Below, one piece after another: positions 22,035 through 29,489 of a DNA stretch of 31,448 nucleotides. The DNA is from a virus, in IMG/VR virus record IMGVR_UViG_3300046369_000041, positions 1 through 31,448 of that record; one strand, written 5' to 3'. The translations under genes were made by a program, and so were the position numbers. Within the stretch, counting starts at the first letter, position 1. Each line of letters opens with the position of its first letter. Below the pieces are notes generated by a model. The model did no database searches and was not told where the DNA came from. It worked only from the letters and a program-made list of their open reading frames with translations.

Positions 22035-22670
22035 ATGAAAACATTTAAAGAAATTCAACAAGAATTAAAAAAAGAAATACCCTATAAATGGAGGGTGCAA
22101 AGTTTTAGTAAACATAAACCCCAGGCAACTTGTGTTGCTTATATTGATAGTAGAGACGTTCAAGATGTTCTTGATAAATACTGCAATTGGTCAGATAGAT
22201 ATTATTCTGTGAATGGGATGCTTTTTTGTGAAATTACAATTTACGCCGATGGTATTGAATATAAAAGATCTGATGCCGGAAGTGAAAGCAATGTTGAAGC
22301 CCAAAAAGGTCAAAGTTCAGACGCTTTTAAAAGGGCGGCAGTTAAATTTGGAATTGGTAGATTTTTATATTCTAAAAAAATGGTTTACTTGAAAGCCGAT
22401 GCAGTAAAAACCTCAAACAATTATCCAAATGTAGTTGATGACAATGGCAAAAAGGTTTGGGATATTACTAAACACATAAACCAATCAGCTAACCAATCAG
22501 CTAACCAAACAACTAAAAAAACGCCAACAGACGACAGACAATGGCTAACTGAATCACAACTAAACGCAACTTTAAAGGGTACAAAAGACCAAGCCGAAAA
22601 GGTTTTAATTTCGTATAAAATGAAGAAAGTTTACAGAGAACAAATAGTAAATAAGTTTAATTTAAAATAG
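22035..22670 (+). CDS. Rad52/Rad22-type single-strand annealing protein (Sak-like)
   Basis: This recombinase anneals complementary single strands during phage recombination and replication. Residues 1 to about 130 match Rad52/22-like phage proteins: VAYIDSRDVQDVLDKYCNWS, YADGIEYKRSDAGSESNVEA, and the signature SSDAFKRAAVKFGIGRFLY. A flexible region with tandem NQSA repeats (DNA repeat at 22479-22510) joins a C-terminal helical part. At 211 residues it is normal for Sak-type proteins. It is followed by an SSB-like gene and, 550 bp on, a RecE-like exonuclease: a complete annealing module. Confidence 0.88.
   Translation: MKTFKEIQQELKKEIPYKWRVQSFSKHKPQATCVAYIDSRDVQDVLDKYCNWSDRYYSVNGMLFCEITIYADGIEYKRSDAGSESNVEAQKGQSSDAFKRAAVKFGIGRFLYSKKMVYLKADAVKTSNNYPNVVDDNGKKVWDITKHINQSANQSANQTTKKTPTDDRQWLTESQLNATLKGTKDQAEKVLISYKMKKVYREQIVNKFNLK
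22479..22510 (+). repeat. Tandem 12-bp repeat inside the annealase gene
   Basis: AACCAATCAGCT occurs twice in a row (22479-22490, 22491-22502), followed by a partial third copy (AACCAAAC). It encodes NQSANQSANQTT in the linker and is in frame, so copy-number change would only alter linker length. Confidence 0.9.
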
Positions 22671-22677
22671 TAAAACA

Positions 22678-22950
22678 ATGAGTAAAGAGACAATCTACTG
22701 CGGAGGCGGTAAGCAAGTAAAAGGAGAGTACGGAACTTTTAGAGCCGTAACAATTAATCTGTCAAATCTACCGGCAGAACATATTTTTGAATATGAAGGA
22801 AAAAAGTATGTAAAGCTAAATATCAGCGATAAAAAAGAGGCTGACCAATACGGAAAGGATGTTTCTGTTTCTGTTAATACTTGGAAACCGGAGGCACAAA
22901 CTGAGCAAAAAGCACAAGCGGCAGCGCCAGTAAATGATTTACCATTTTAG
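22678..22950 (+). CDS. SSB-like small protein with acidic-hydrophobic C-terminal tip
   Basis: This 90-residue protein starts MSKETIYCGGGKQVKGEYGT, contains a beta-rich core (FRAVTINLSNLPAEHIFEYE, KYVKLNISDKKEADQYGKDV), then a Q/A-rich linker and ends VNDLPF. The tail resembles the DDDIPF tip by which bacterial SSB recruits partners, and the position next to the annealase fits a single-strand-binding role. I cannot confirm an OB fold by eye. A terminator follows directly. Confidence 0.65.
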   Translation: MSKETIYCGGGKQVKGEYGTFRAVTINLSNLPAEHIFEYEGKKYVKLNISDKKEADQYGKDVSVSVNTWKPEAQTEQKAQAAAPVNDLPF

Positions 22951-22973
22951 GTAATTGACAAACAAAAATCAAT

Positions 22974-23004
22974 AAGCGGTTTCAAATTGGAATCGCTTTT
23001 TTTT
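22974..23004 (+). terminator. Terminator after the SSB-like gene
   Basis: AAGCGGTTTC (22974-22983) pairs with GGAATCGCTT (22989-22998), including two G-U pairs, around a 5-base loop, followed by about eight T. Confidence 0.75.
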
Positions 23005-23010
23005 ATAAAT

Positions 23011-23044
23011 TATTTTTTTAATTGAAAGTATTTTTTTAATTTAG
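23011..23044 (+). promoter_or_regulatory. Poly-T type early promoter
   Basis: TATTTTTTTAATTGAAAG, then TATTTTTTTAATTTAGGC. The -7-like box is TAATTTAG (23037-23044). The first 30 bases match 5261-5290 with few differences. It drives the second early operon, starting at the coiled-coil peptide. Confidence 0.6.
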
Positions 23045-23073
23045 GCAAATATTAACATTTAAAATCTTAAATT

Positions 23074-23214
23074 ATGGAAAAAGAATTGATTAAATTTTTA
23101 ACAATGCAAGTTGAGGCGTTGCAAAAACAAAACAAAAAATTAGGAAAACAAAACGAAAAATTACAACAAATTTTAAAAGAACAAACAGATTATATCTGTG
23201 ATAATAGATTATAG
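23074..23214 (+). CDS. 46-residue coiled-coil peptide
   Basis: The frame reads MEKELIKFLTMQVEALQKQN, then repeated KQN/KLG/KLQ heptad-like units, ending DYICDNRL. The regular spacing of L, I and charged residues predicts one coiled coil. It is the first frame after a promoter-like element and ends four bases before the exonuclease start. Function unknown; a dimerising partner of a neighbouring recombination protein is possible. Confidence 0.55.
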   Translation: MEKELIKFLTMQVEALQKQNKKLGKQNEKLQQILKEQTDYICDNRL

Positions 23215-23218
23215 AAAT

Positions 23219-24001
23219 ATGGAAACAAAACAAAAAGAAGTAAAAGCGTTATTTGACACTAACGAAGATTATCATTCATCGCCCGGAATAAGCGCATCAG
23301 GTTTAAAAGCAATATTTAAAAAATCAGTATATCACTTTTTAAATCAAAAGCCTTTTGAATCCTCTGCAATGGCGTTGGGTACTGCGGTACATTGTGCAAT
23401 GCTAGAGCCTGAATTGTACTATAAAGACTTTCACGTAATGCCAAAGATTGACAGACGTACAAAGAGGGGAAAAGAGCAATTTGCAATGGAGCAAGAAAAA
23501 GCGGAAGGTAAATCCTTAGTTGGATTTGATGAACACCAAAAAATAACTGCGATTCTTAACAACTTTAGAAATCACGATTTAGCACAAAAATATTGCAAAG
23601 GCGAAATTGAATTGTCGCATTATTTAGAACACGAGGGTTTGCAAGTTAGAGTAAGGCCTGACTGTTTAAATAGGGTTGAGAACTTTATTAGTGATGTTAA
23701 AACGTGCCAAGATAATGCTCCAATGGCGTTTAAAAGAGACGTTTACAAATATGGTTATCACTTACAATGTGCATTTTATTCTGATATGTTAGGAATACCG
23801 GCTGAAAATTTTAGATTTATAGCGGTTGAAACTAACTATCCTTTTTCGGTAGAGGTTTACGGATTAAGTGAGGAAATGATTGAGCAAGGCCGTAGAGGTT
23901 GGAAGAGAGCGTTTGGCGATTGGAAAATATATAAGCAAACCGGGATAGTTTCAGGATATAACTGGAATGAATTTTCTGAGGATGGAAGTTTAATTTTATA
24001 A
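23219..24001 (+). CDS. RecE-like PD-(D/E)XK exonuclease
   Basis: This is predicted to chew dsDNA ends to give single strands for the annealase. The 260-residue protein fits phage PDDEXK exonucleases (DUF3799/RecE C-terminal type). Features are PGISASGLKAIFKKSVYHFL near the N-terminus, H58 (GTAVHCAMLEPE), D148 (RVRPDCLNRV), D159-x-K161 (ISDVKTCQDN) and a helical YGYHLQCAFYSDML. ATG 23219 is preferred to 23198, because the latter lies inside the preceding peptide gene and adds residues before the usual family start. Confidence 0.87.
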   Translation: METKQKEVKALFDTNEDYHSSPGISASGLKAIFKKSVYHFLNQKPFESSAMALGTAVHCAMLEPELYYKDFHVMPKIDRRTKRGKEQFAMEQEKAEGKSLVGFDEHQKITAILNNFRNHDLAQKYCKGEIELSHYLEHEGLQVRVRPDCLNRVENFISDVKTCQDNAPMAFKRDVYKYGYHLQCAFYSDMLGIPAENFRFIAVETNYPFSVEVYGLSEEMIEQGRRGWKRAFGDWKIYKQTGIVSGYNWNEFSEDGSLIL

Positions 24002-24009
24002 AATATTAT

Positions 24010-24489
24010 ATGTTAGAAAATTTAGAATTATTAAGAAACTTAATTATAAGAAATTTAAAGTTTGATCCTACTTCAAAAAGTAGAATTAGAGATGTTGTCG
24101 ATGTTAAAAAAATATTTTGTTTGATTGCTTTTTATGAAGTTAAAGGGTTTCGATATGCAAAGGTCGGTAGTTTTTTGGGTATGAATCACGCAACAGTTGT
24201 GCATCACGTTAGAACGGCAAAAGACTTATTGAGGTATGATCCACACTTCAAAGAAATGTATAGAAGAATCGAGGCTATGTTTTTTATGGCGAATCAAGAG
24301 GTTGTAATTTCTGATATTGAAAGTGAAATGAATATTCTTTTAATAAAGTTAAAAAGACTTAGACAAAAAAGGAACGATTATTTAGATAAAAGAGAAAAAC
24401 AAAAGTTATTGGCTGAATTTGAAGCTGATGATATAATTACAACTAAAACATTAACAGAAAATAAAAAACCTATACTATGGACGAATTAG
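24010..24489 (+). CDS. DnaA domain IV-like DNA-binding protein
   Basis: This 159-residue protein contains a helix-turn-helix like the DNA-binding domain of bacterial DnaA: FRYAKVGSFLGMNHATVVHH near residues 48-67, comparable to the DnaA signature around G-x-D-H-T-T-V. It has no AAA+ ATPase domain. The C-terminal part (ESEMNILLIKLKRLRQKRND) is a basic coiled coil. It may bind DnaA boxes to steer or block the host initiator, or act at the phage origin about 1.1 kb downstream. Confidence 0.78.
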   Translation: MLENLELLRNLIIRNLKFDPTSKSRIRDVVDVKKIFCLIAFYEVKGFRYAKVGSFLGMNHATVVHHVRTAKDLLRYDPHFKEMYRRIEAMFFMANQEVVISDIESEMNILLIKLKRLRQKRNDYLDKREKQKLLAEFEADDIITTKTLTENKKPILWTN

Positions 24490-24620
24490 AAATAAAAATT
24501 GAAAAAGCAAAAAAAGACCATTACAAAGTAAGTTTAATAAAAGACGGAAAATTGTTTTTTGCAGAATTAGAGCGCTCTGAGATTAGGCACATTATAGGAG
24601 TTTTAGACAACGCAATTTAA
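24477..24620 (+). CDS. 47-residue hypothetical protein
   Basis: The frame reads MDELEIKIEKAKKDHYKVSL and ends SEIRHIIGVLDNAI. It overlaps the DnaA-like gene by 13 bases, and its TAA overlaps the following ATG (TAATG), the same coupling seen elsewhere here, which supports it being real. No family recognised; it looks like a small alpha/beta protein. Confidence 0.6.
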   Translation: MDELEIKIEKAKKDHYKVSLIKDGKLFFAELERSEIRHIIGVLDNAI

Positions 24621-24991
24621 TGGCTAGGGCAAATCCATATCAAAAGTATTTAAAGGGCGAGGATTTACTCCAAAGGGCGGTAATTAATTATATTCAGATG
24701 CAATATCCTGATGCAATTTTTACGCACCCAATGAATGAGGGTAAAAGGTCGCCTTTTGAACAATACAAATTAAAATATCTTGGCACAAAGCCGGGTATTC
24801 CTGATTTACTTATTTTTACGCCAAACTCAAAAAGAAGCGGTTTAGCGATAGAATTAAAATATAAGTATAACAAACCTACCCCAAAGCAAAAAGAATGGCT
24901 TAAATGGCTTGAAAAATGCAATTGGGAGGCTATTTGGTTAAATAACTTTGACGATTGCAAAGAAGCTATCGATAATTACTTTAAAAATTAA
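24620..24991 (+). CDS. VRR-NUC domain nuclease
   Basis: This 123-residue protein is a compact PD-(D/E)XK nuclease of the VRR-NUC type, predicted to cut branched or structured DNA. The order is E14 (GEDLLQRAVINYIQ), then YLGTKPGIPDLLIF with D62, then GLAIELKYKYNKPTPKQKEW with E78, K80 and Q90. Standalone versions are common in phage replication regions and may resolve replication intermediates. The start overlaps the preceding stop. Confidence 0.88.
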   Translation: MARANPYQKYLKGEDLLQRAVINYIQMQYPDAIFTHPMNEGKRSPFEQYKLKYLGTKPGIPDLLIFTPNSKRSGLAIELKYKYNKPTPKQKEWLKWLEKCNWEAIWLNNFDDCKEAIDNYFKN

Positions 24992-24997
24992 AAAAAA

Positions 24998-25243
24998 ATG
25001 CAATATAAAACCATTTACTTTGACGCTGAAAAACAAAAAGTGCGATACACACAAAGTTCAACAACTGATAAAATAACTAATTATAGTTATATCGGAAAAT
25101 CAACACGAGTTGAGTTTGATCTTCTGATTGAGTTGCTTTGGTACAAGTACGAGGATAGCGAGATTCCTTTAGAGGATTTTAAAAAAATCTTTGAAGAACT
25201 AAGAAAATTTTGCGATTCATTAAAATATCAGCTAAATTTGTAA
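24998..25243 (+). CDS. Hypothetical protein
   Basis: This 81-residue protein starts MQYKTIYFDAEKQKVRYTQS. It has a beta-like first half and a helical acidic second half (EDSEIPLEDFKKIFEELRKF). No family recognised. It lies in the replication operon between the VRR-NUC nuclease and the initiator, and starts six bases after the upstream stop behind an A-run. Confidence 0.6.
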   Translation: MQYKTIYFDAEKQKVRYTQSSTTDKITNYSYIGKSTRVEFDLLIELLWYKYEDSEIPLEDFKKIFEELRKFCDSLKYQLNL

Positions 25244-25258
25244 AAATATTTTTTCAAA

Positions 25259-26149
25259 ATGGAAAACAAGAAAAACTATTATGCCGTTATACCGGCAGAG
25301 GTACGATATTCTAAAAATTTAAAGGCTAACGAGAAATTAATGTATGGCGAACTAACCGCATTGGCAAATGAAAAAGGCTATTGTTACGCCTCTAATGAGT
25401 ATTTTTCACAACTTTATAACGTATCAAAATCTACTGTATCAAGATGGATTTCTAACTTAGAAACAAACAAATTTTTAAAATTAAAAATGATTTATGAAAA
25501 AGGTACAAAGAACATAAAAGAGAGAAGAATTTACATTTCTACCCTATTGACGAAAAGCGCAATACCTATTGACGAAAAGATCAATACCCCTATTGACGAA
25601 AAGCGCAAGGTTATATATAAATATAATAATATTAATAATATAAAAAAGAATAATGTACGAAATGTAAAAGCGCCTATATTTACTGAGATTACTGAAAAGG
25701 CGTTTCCACATTTCATAAGCCTTTTTCCTTTAAATTATAGACCGAAAACAAAAGCACAAAAAAACAAATGGTTGGAATGCTTAGATAAAATTCAGCGCAT
25801 TGATAAATACAATTTACGAGATGTTTACAACGTGGCAAAAGATTTAAGAGATGACCAATTTTGGGCGAAAAACTTTTTAAGTATTCTTAAATTAAGAAAC
25901 ACAGATAAAAACGGCATAAAGTACATTGATAGGTTTATGGATGATTACCGCTCTAAAACCAAACCAATAGGCTATAATAAAATAAAAGGCATTATTGAGT
26001 ATTATATTTATACCTCTCCGGCAACTGGTCAAAAAGAATTAGGAGCAAAAACAAAAGGCGGAGAGTTATATGAATTTAATATAAAACAAACATTGCAAAC
26101 AAAAGAATTTCAAGATTTAAAAAAATACGTTCAAGATGGCAACAAGTAA
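25259..26149 (+). CDS. Replication initiator-like protein (lambda O / replisome organiser type)
   Basis: This 296-residue protein has an N-terminal winged HTH (AVIPAEVRYSKNLKANEKLM, then YFSQLYNVSKSTVSRWISNL) like HTH_36 phage replication proteins. A low-complexity middle encoded by iterons and A/T-rich DNA follows (residues about 95-135). The C-terminal region (FWAKNFLSILKLRNTDKNGI, RFMDDYRSKT) resembles the end of replisome-organiser proteins. It should bind iterons inside its own gene and recruit the phage primase-helicase, encoded downstream. It overlaps the next gene by 14 bases. Confidence 0.8.
   Translation: MENKKNYYAVIPAEVRYSKNLKANEKLMYGELTALANEKGYCYASNEYFSQLYNVSKSTVSRWISNLETNKFLKLKMIYEKGTKNIKERRIYISTLLTKSAIPIDEKINTPIDEKRKVIYKYNNINNIKKNNVRNVKAPIFTEITEKAFPHFISLFPLNYRPKTKAQKNKWLECLDKIQRIDKYNLRDVYNVAKDLRDDQFWAKNFLSILKLRNTDKNGIKYIDRFMDDYRSKTKPIGYNKIKGIIEYYIYTSPATGQKELGAKTKGGELYEFNIKQTLQTKEFQDLKKYVQDGNK
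25543..25606 (+). repeat. Three iterons inside the initiator gene
   Basis: CCTATTGACGAAAAG starts at 25543, 25565 and 25589. Copies 1 and 3 share 20 identical bases (extension CGCAA) and copy 2 diverges after AAAAG. Spacing is 22 and 24 bases, so copy 1 is read in a different frame from copies 2 and 3. Close to two helical turns apart, they look like initiator-binding sites. Confidence 0.85.
25609..25655 (+). other. A/T-rich unwinding region, putative replication origin
   Basis: From the last iteron for about 45 bases the sequence is almost purely A and T (TTATATATAAATATAATAAT onward), with two G near the end. Iterons followed directly by such a stretch inside the initiator gene is the layout of the lambda origin in gene O. 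Confidence 0.7.
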
Positions 26150-26546
26150 AAGCCTATCTAAATGGCGAGAATCTGATTTGTTTGAATGGTTATCAAAAAA
26201 CTATTATAATTTGTTAGTTGATACTAGCGATAATTTTTCAAAATCTGATTGTTACGATATTGAAACAAAAAACAGAATTGAATTAAAATGCAGAGCAACG
26301 CATTATGATAAACTAATAATTGAAAAACCTAAATACGAATATCTAATAAAAGAATCAAAAAATTATGGCGATATTCCAATTTACATAAATAGCACACCTA
26401 AAGGAATTTATTTATTTGAGTTAAAGGATCTAAAACTTAAATGGTTTGAAAAACCTTTGCCAAAAACAACAGACTTTGTAAACAACAATTTAACAAACAA
26501 AGAAGTAGCGACAATAAATATTAATAAATCAAAACAATTAAAGTAA
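26136..26546 (+). CDS. PD-(D/E)XK nuclease-like protein
   Basis: This 136-residue protein has SDNFSKSDCYDIETKNRIEL followed by KCRATHYDKLIIEKPKYEYL. D38 or D41 with E49-x-K51 gives a plausible nuclease core, and the IEKPKYEYL segment is shared with small phage nucleases of this type. The C-terminal 40 residues are lysine- and asparagine-rich. It begins inside the initiator gene (14-base overlap) and ends with TAATG coupling to the next frame. Substrate unknown. Confidence 0.65.
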   Translation: MATSKSLSKWRESDLFEWLSKNYYNLLVDTSDNFSKSDCYDIETKNRIELKCRATHYDKLIIEKPKYEYLIKESKNYGDIPIYINSTPKGIYLFELKDLKLKWFEKPLPKTTDFVNNNLTNKEVATININKSKQLK

Positions 26547-26710
26547 TGGAAGAAACATTAAAAGAAATAGAGAGATATTTAGAGGTAACATATCCTGATG
26601 ATTGGTTTTTACCTGGTAAATTAGATATTTTAAGACTTAAATTTTTATCAGAGTTGAAGCAACAAAAGATTGATGATTTAAAAAAACAAATATTAAAATT
26701 AAACAAATAA
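26546..26710 (+). CDS. 54-residue hypothetical helical protein
   Basis: The frame reads MEETLKEIERYLEVTYPDDW, then FLPGKLDILRLKFL, and ends in a lysine-rich helix (DDLKKQILKLNK). The ATG overlaps the preceding stop by one base and the stop lies four bases before the methyltransferase ATG. Tight packing and coupling support expression. No recognised family. Confidence 0.6.
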   Translation: MEETLKEIERYLEVTYPDDWFLPGKLDILRLKFLSELKQQKIDDLKKQILKLNK

Positions 26711-26714
26711 AAAA

Positions 26715-27338
26715 ATGAAAATAACAAATGAAGATAATATGGAACTAATGTCAAGGTATGAGGATAATTACTTTGATTTGGCTATTGTTGACCCTCCTTA
26801 TGGGATAGATGTAACTAAAATGACTTTAGGTAATGGAAAGAAAAAAATTAATAGAGGTACTTCAGATTGGGATAGTGCAATACCATTAAAAGATTATTGG
26901 GATAATTTATTTAGAGTTAGTAAAAATCAAATAGTATGGGGTGCAAATTATATGACAACTTACTTACCTCCATCAATGGGTTGGATATACTGGGATAAGG
27001 GAACGGGTGCAAATGATTTTAGTGATGGAGAACTTGCTTATAGTTCGTTTAATAGAGCTTTAAGAAGTTATAAGGTTTCTTGGGTTGGTGCTAATGCTAA
27101 CAATGGAACTCCTAGAATACATCCAACAGAAAAACCGATTAGACTTTATGAATGGCTTTTAATGAATTACGCAAAAGAAGGAGATAAGATACTAGACACA
27201 CACTTAGGTAGTGGAAGTATTGCAATAGCTTGTCATAATTTAGGATATGATTTAACTGCTTGTGAGCTTGATAAGGAATATTACGATGCAGCTATAAAAA
27301 GACTTAAACAACACAAACAACAAATAAGAATGTTTTAA
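26715..27338 (+). CDS. DNA adenine (N6) / cytosine N4 methyltransferase, beta-class order
   Basis: The enzyme transfers methyl from S-adenosylmethionine to an exocyclic amino group in DNA. The catalytic motif DPPYG is at residues 26-30 (LAIVDPPYGIDV). HPTEKP at 136-141 and the SAM-binding region LDTHLGSGS at 160-168 follow, so motif IV precedes motif I as in the beta class. 207 residues is compact and leaves little room for a large target-recognition domain. No restriction partner is adjacent, so it probably protects phage DNA or marks it for regulation. Target sequence cannot be read from the gene. Confidence 0.9.
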   Translation: MKITNEDNMELMSRYEDNYFDLAIVDPPYGIDVTKMTLGNGKKKINRGTSDWDSAIPLKDYWDNLFRVSKNQIVWGANYMTTYLPPSMGWIYWDKGTGANDFSDGELAYSSFNRALRSYKVSWVGANANNGTPRIHPTEKPIRLYEWLLMNYAKEGDKILDTHLGSGSIAIACHNLGYDLTACELDKEYYDAAIKRLKQHKQQIRMF

Positions 27339-27339
27339 T

Positions 27340-27364
27340 ATTTAAAATATTTTTTTTAATTTAG
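27340..27364 (+). promoter_or_regulatory. Poly-T type promoter-like element before primase-helicase
   Basis: ATTTAAAATATTTTTTTTAA leads into TAATTTAG (27357-27364) followed by CG, the same TAATTTAG-G/C ending as at 23037. It fills the 46-bp gap before the primase-helicase ATG. Confidence 0.5.
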
Positions 27365-27384
27365 CGAAAACAAACAAAAACTTA

Positions 27385-29061
27385 ATGAAAACATTTAAAG
27401 ACTTCAATATTGATGTCGGCAATAAAACGACCGGCAAAATTAAAACACAATGCCCAAAGTGTAGCCATACAAGAAAAAACAAACGTGATAAATGTTTGTC
27501 AGTAGACTTAGACAAAGGTTTATGGAATTGCCACAACTGCGGGTTTGGAGGAACTACAAAATTTGAGAAAAAGCAAGAATACATTGTACCTCAAAAAATA
27601 AAACTAAATATTTCGGAGCCAGTTATTGAATGGTTTAAAGGTAGAGGCATCACAGAGCCAACTTTAAAACATTGGAAAGTAGGGCAATCAATGGAGTATT
27701 TTCCGCAAGTAAACGCAAAGCGTAGGGCCGTAAACTTTAACTACTACCGAGAGAATGAACTTGTAAACGTAAAATATAGAGATTCGCAGAAAAACTTCAA
27801 AATGGTTTCAGGCGCTGAACTTATATTTTATGGCCTTGACAATATAAAAGAAATGGACAAAATTTATATTGTTGAGGGAGAAATGGATGCTTTAACCTTA
27901 CACGAGGCGGGTATTTATTCGGTTTGTTCTGTTCCAAATGGTGCGTCTAAAGGAAGCCAAAGACTAGAATATTTGGACAACTGTTGGCAATACTTTAAAG
28001 ACAAAAAAGAAATAATACTTTGCACAGATAACGACAATCCGGGAATTGAACTCAGAAAAGAACTTGCAAGAAGGTTTGGCGCATATCGTTGCAAATACGT
28101 TGATTTTGGCGATTATAACGATGCTAACGAGATTTTAATATCTAAGGGAGCAGAAACATTAAGGAATGTAATAAAAGGCGCTAAAAACTTCCCTTTAGAG
28201 GGCGTTTTAAATGTTGATGATATTTGGCAATCGGTTTTAAATTATAATGAGGCGGGAGTTAAAAACTATTCAATAGGTTTGCCTAACTCAGATACATATT
28301 TTAAAATGTCTTTAGGAGAATGGTCAGTTGTTACTGGAATACCAAATTCGGGAAAATCCGATGTTATGGATCAAATATTTTGCAACCTAGCAACTTCATA
28401 CGATATGAGATGCGCAATCTTTGCACCTGAATCATTCCCATACGAAGGCCATATAAAAAGAATTGCGAATAAATTAAACGAAACTAATTGCGATAGTAAC
28501 CAACTAAATAACACAAAAGATTTTATTGAAGACCATTTTTATTGGGTTAAAATAGATTTAGAAAATCTAACTTTAAAAGCAATATTAAACCATTTTAAAG
28601 AGTTAGTATTTCAAAAAGGAATAAATGTTTGTGTGATTGACCCTTGGAATATGCTCGACCATTCAGCACAAAGAGACCATTCTTATATCGGAAAAGTATT
28701 ATCTGAAATTACACAATTTTGTCAGCAAACAAATACACATTTGTTTTTAGTGGCGCATCCTAGAAAAATAGAAAGCGAAAACGGAAACTATAAAAAACCA
28801 ACTTTGTATGATATAAGTGGCTCTGCTGACTTTTTTAACAAGGCTTACAACGGATTAATAGTTTATAGATGTATTGGACAACGTACTAAATTTGATTCTG
28901 ATATTGTGAAAATGTATGTAGAAAAAGTAAAACGAAAAGAAAACGGACAATTAGGAGATTTTGATATTGCTCCTGATTTTAAAAACGGCGGTGTTTATAG
29001 GGATGTCGATTTAAATACAAAAAGGTTTGAAGTTGTAACCGATGATAATGTACCATTTTAG
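27385..29061 (+). CDS. Primase-helicase, T7 gp4/Twinkle-like
   Basis: This 558-residue bifunctional replication enzyme primes and unwinds DNA. A zinc-binding domain has C23-x2-C26 and C49-x2-C52 (TQCPKCSHTR, LWNCHNCGFGG). The Toprim domain has E164 (IYIVEGEMDALTL) and D215-x-D217 (LCTDNDNPGIEL). The DnaB-like helicase core has Walker A at 318-325 (GIPNSGKS), Walker B at D419 (VCVIDPWNML) and VAHPRK. The last residues are TDDNVPF, much like the C-terminal tip of SSB. It starts behind a promoter-like element and heads the last early segment. Confidence 0.94.
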   Translation: MKTFKDFNIDVGNKTTGKIKTQCPKCSHTRKNKRDKCLSVDLDKGLWNCHNCGFGGTTKFEKKQEYIVPQKIKLNISEPVIEWFKGRGITEPTLKHWKVGQSMEYFPQVNAKRRAVNFNYYRENELVNVKYRDSQKNFKMVSGAELIFYGLDNIKEMDKIYIVEGEMDALTLHEAGIYSVCSVPNGASKGSQRLEYLDNCWQYFKDKKEIILCTDNDNPGIELRKELARRFGAYRCKYVDFGDYNDANEILISKGAETLRNVIKGAKNFPLEGVLNVDDIWQSVLNYNEAGVKNYSIGLPNSDTYFKMSLGEWSVVTGIPNSGKSDVMDQIFCNLATSYDMRCAIFAPESFPYEGHIKRIANKLNETNCDSNQLNNTKDFIEDHFYWVKIDLENLTLKAILNHFKELVFQKGINVCVIDPWNMLDHSAQRDHSYIGKVLSEITQFCQQTNTHLFLVAHPRKIESENGNYKKPTLYDISGSADFFNKAYNGLIVYRCIGQRTKFDSDIVKMYVEKVKRKENGQLGDFDIAPDFKNGGVYRDVDLNTKRFEVVTDDNVPF

Positions 29062-29062
29062 T

Positions 29063-29299
29063 ATGCCGAAAAATAAAAAAATAAACATACCGCAAACAGA
29101 CGAACACAGAAAGGCAATGCAATGGTGCATAAAAAACAATGTTACAGTCGGCGTTTTACCTACAAAAAAAGGTTTAAAAGTTGAAATAAACGAAAATGGA
29201 GACAAAAAAATATCGCCAAAAATATACACACAAGAGGAAGCACAAAAAAAAGTAATAGAATTATATTTGTATATTTACAAAAAATACTGGCAAGTATGA
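29063..29299 (+). CDS. Hypothetical small basic protein
   Basis: This 78-residue protein starts MPKNKKINIPQTDEHRKAMQ. It has a helical N-terminal half (WCIKNNVTVGVLPTKKGLKV) and a helical C-terminal end (EEAQKKVIELYLYIYKKYWQ). ATG 29063 is preferred to 29042, which lies inside the helicase gene and would add residues out of pattern. It starts one base after the helicase stop and overlaps the next start (ATGA at 29296-29299). No family recognised. Confidence 0.6.
   Translation: MPKNKKINIPQTDEHRKAMQWCIKNNVTVGVLPTKKGLKVEINENGDKKISPKIYTQEEAQKKVIELYLYIYKKYWQV
29262..29277 (+). promoter_or_regulatory. Two overlapping promoter-like boxes inside the gene end
   Basis: TATATTTG (29262-29269, exact TAnnTTTG) is followed at once by TATATTTA (29270-29277) and CAAAAA. 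They lie 18-26 bases before ATG 29296 and could serve the membrane protein and ParB-like genes. Confidence 0.4.
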
Positions 29300-29481
29300 A
29301 CATAAACTTCAACACAACTATTTTTGCTTTATTCGGCATTTGCTTTGGCGCTAATTATTGGAACTCTAAAATGGATGACGATTTTGGTGAAACAGATTTA
29401 ACCGGAGAAACAGAACATTGTTTGCAATTCTTTATTGCGGTAGTTGGAATTTCTTTTGTTTGGTTTACACAAGATAAATAA
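29296..29481 (+). CDS. Small two-segment membrane protein
   Basis: This 61-residue protein has two hydrophobic stretches (TTIFALFGICFGANYW and CLQFFIAVVGISFVWF) separated by an acidic linker (MDDDFGETDLTGETEH). It overlaps the preceding stop by four bases (ATGA). Function unknown; superinfection exclusion is one possibility for small early membrane proteins, but nothing in the sequence shows it. Confidence 0.6.
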   Translation: MNINFNTTIFALFGICFGANYWNSKMDDDFGETDLTGETEHCLQFFIAVVGISFVWFTQDK

Positions 29482-29489
29482 TTACTCTT

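Noticed and set aside
22479-22510. Tandem repeat in the annealase gene as a second origin
   Set aside because: The unit is 12 bp, in frame, encodes a low-complexity NQSA linker, and has no neighbouring A/T-rich unwinding stretch.
25543-25606. CRISPR array
   Set aside because: Three short repeats with spacers of only 4-6 bases inside a coding frame; far too short for CRISPR. Iterons fit better.
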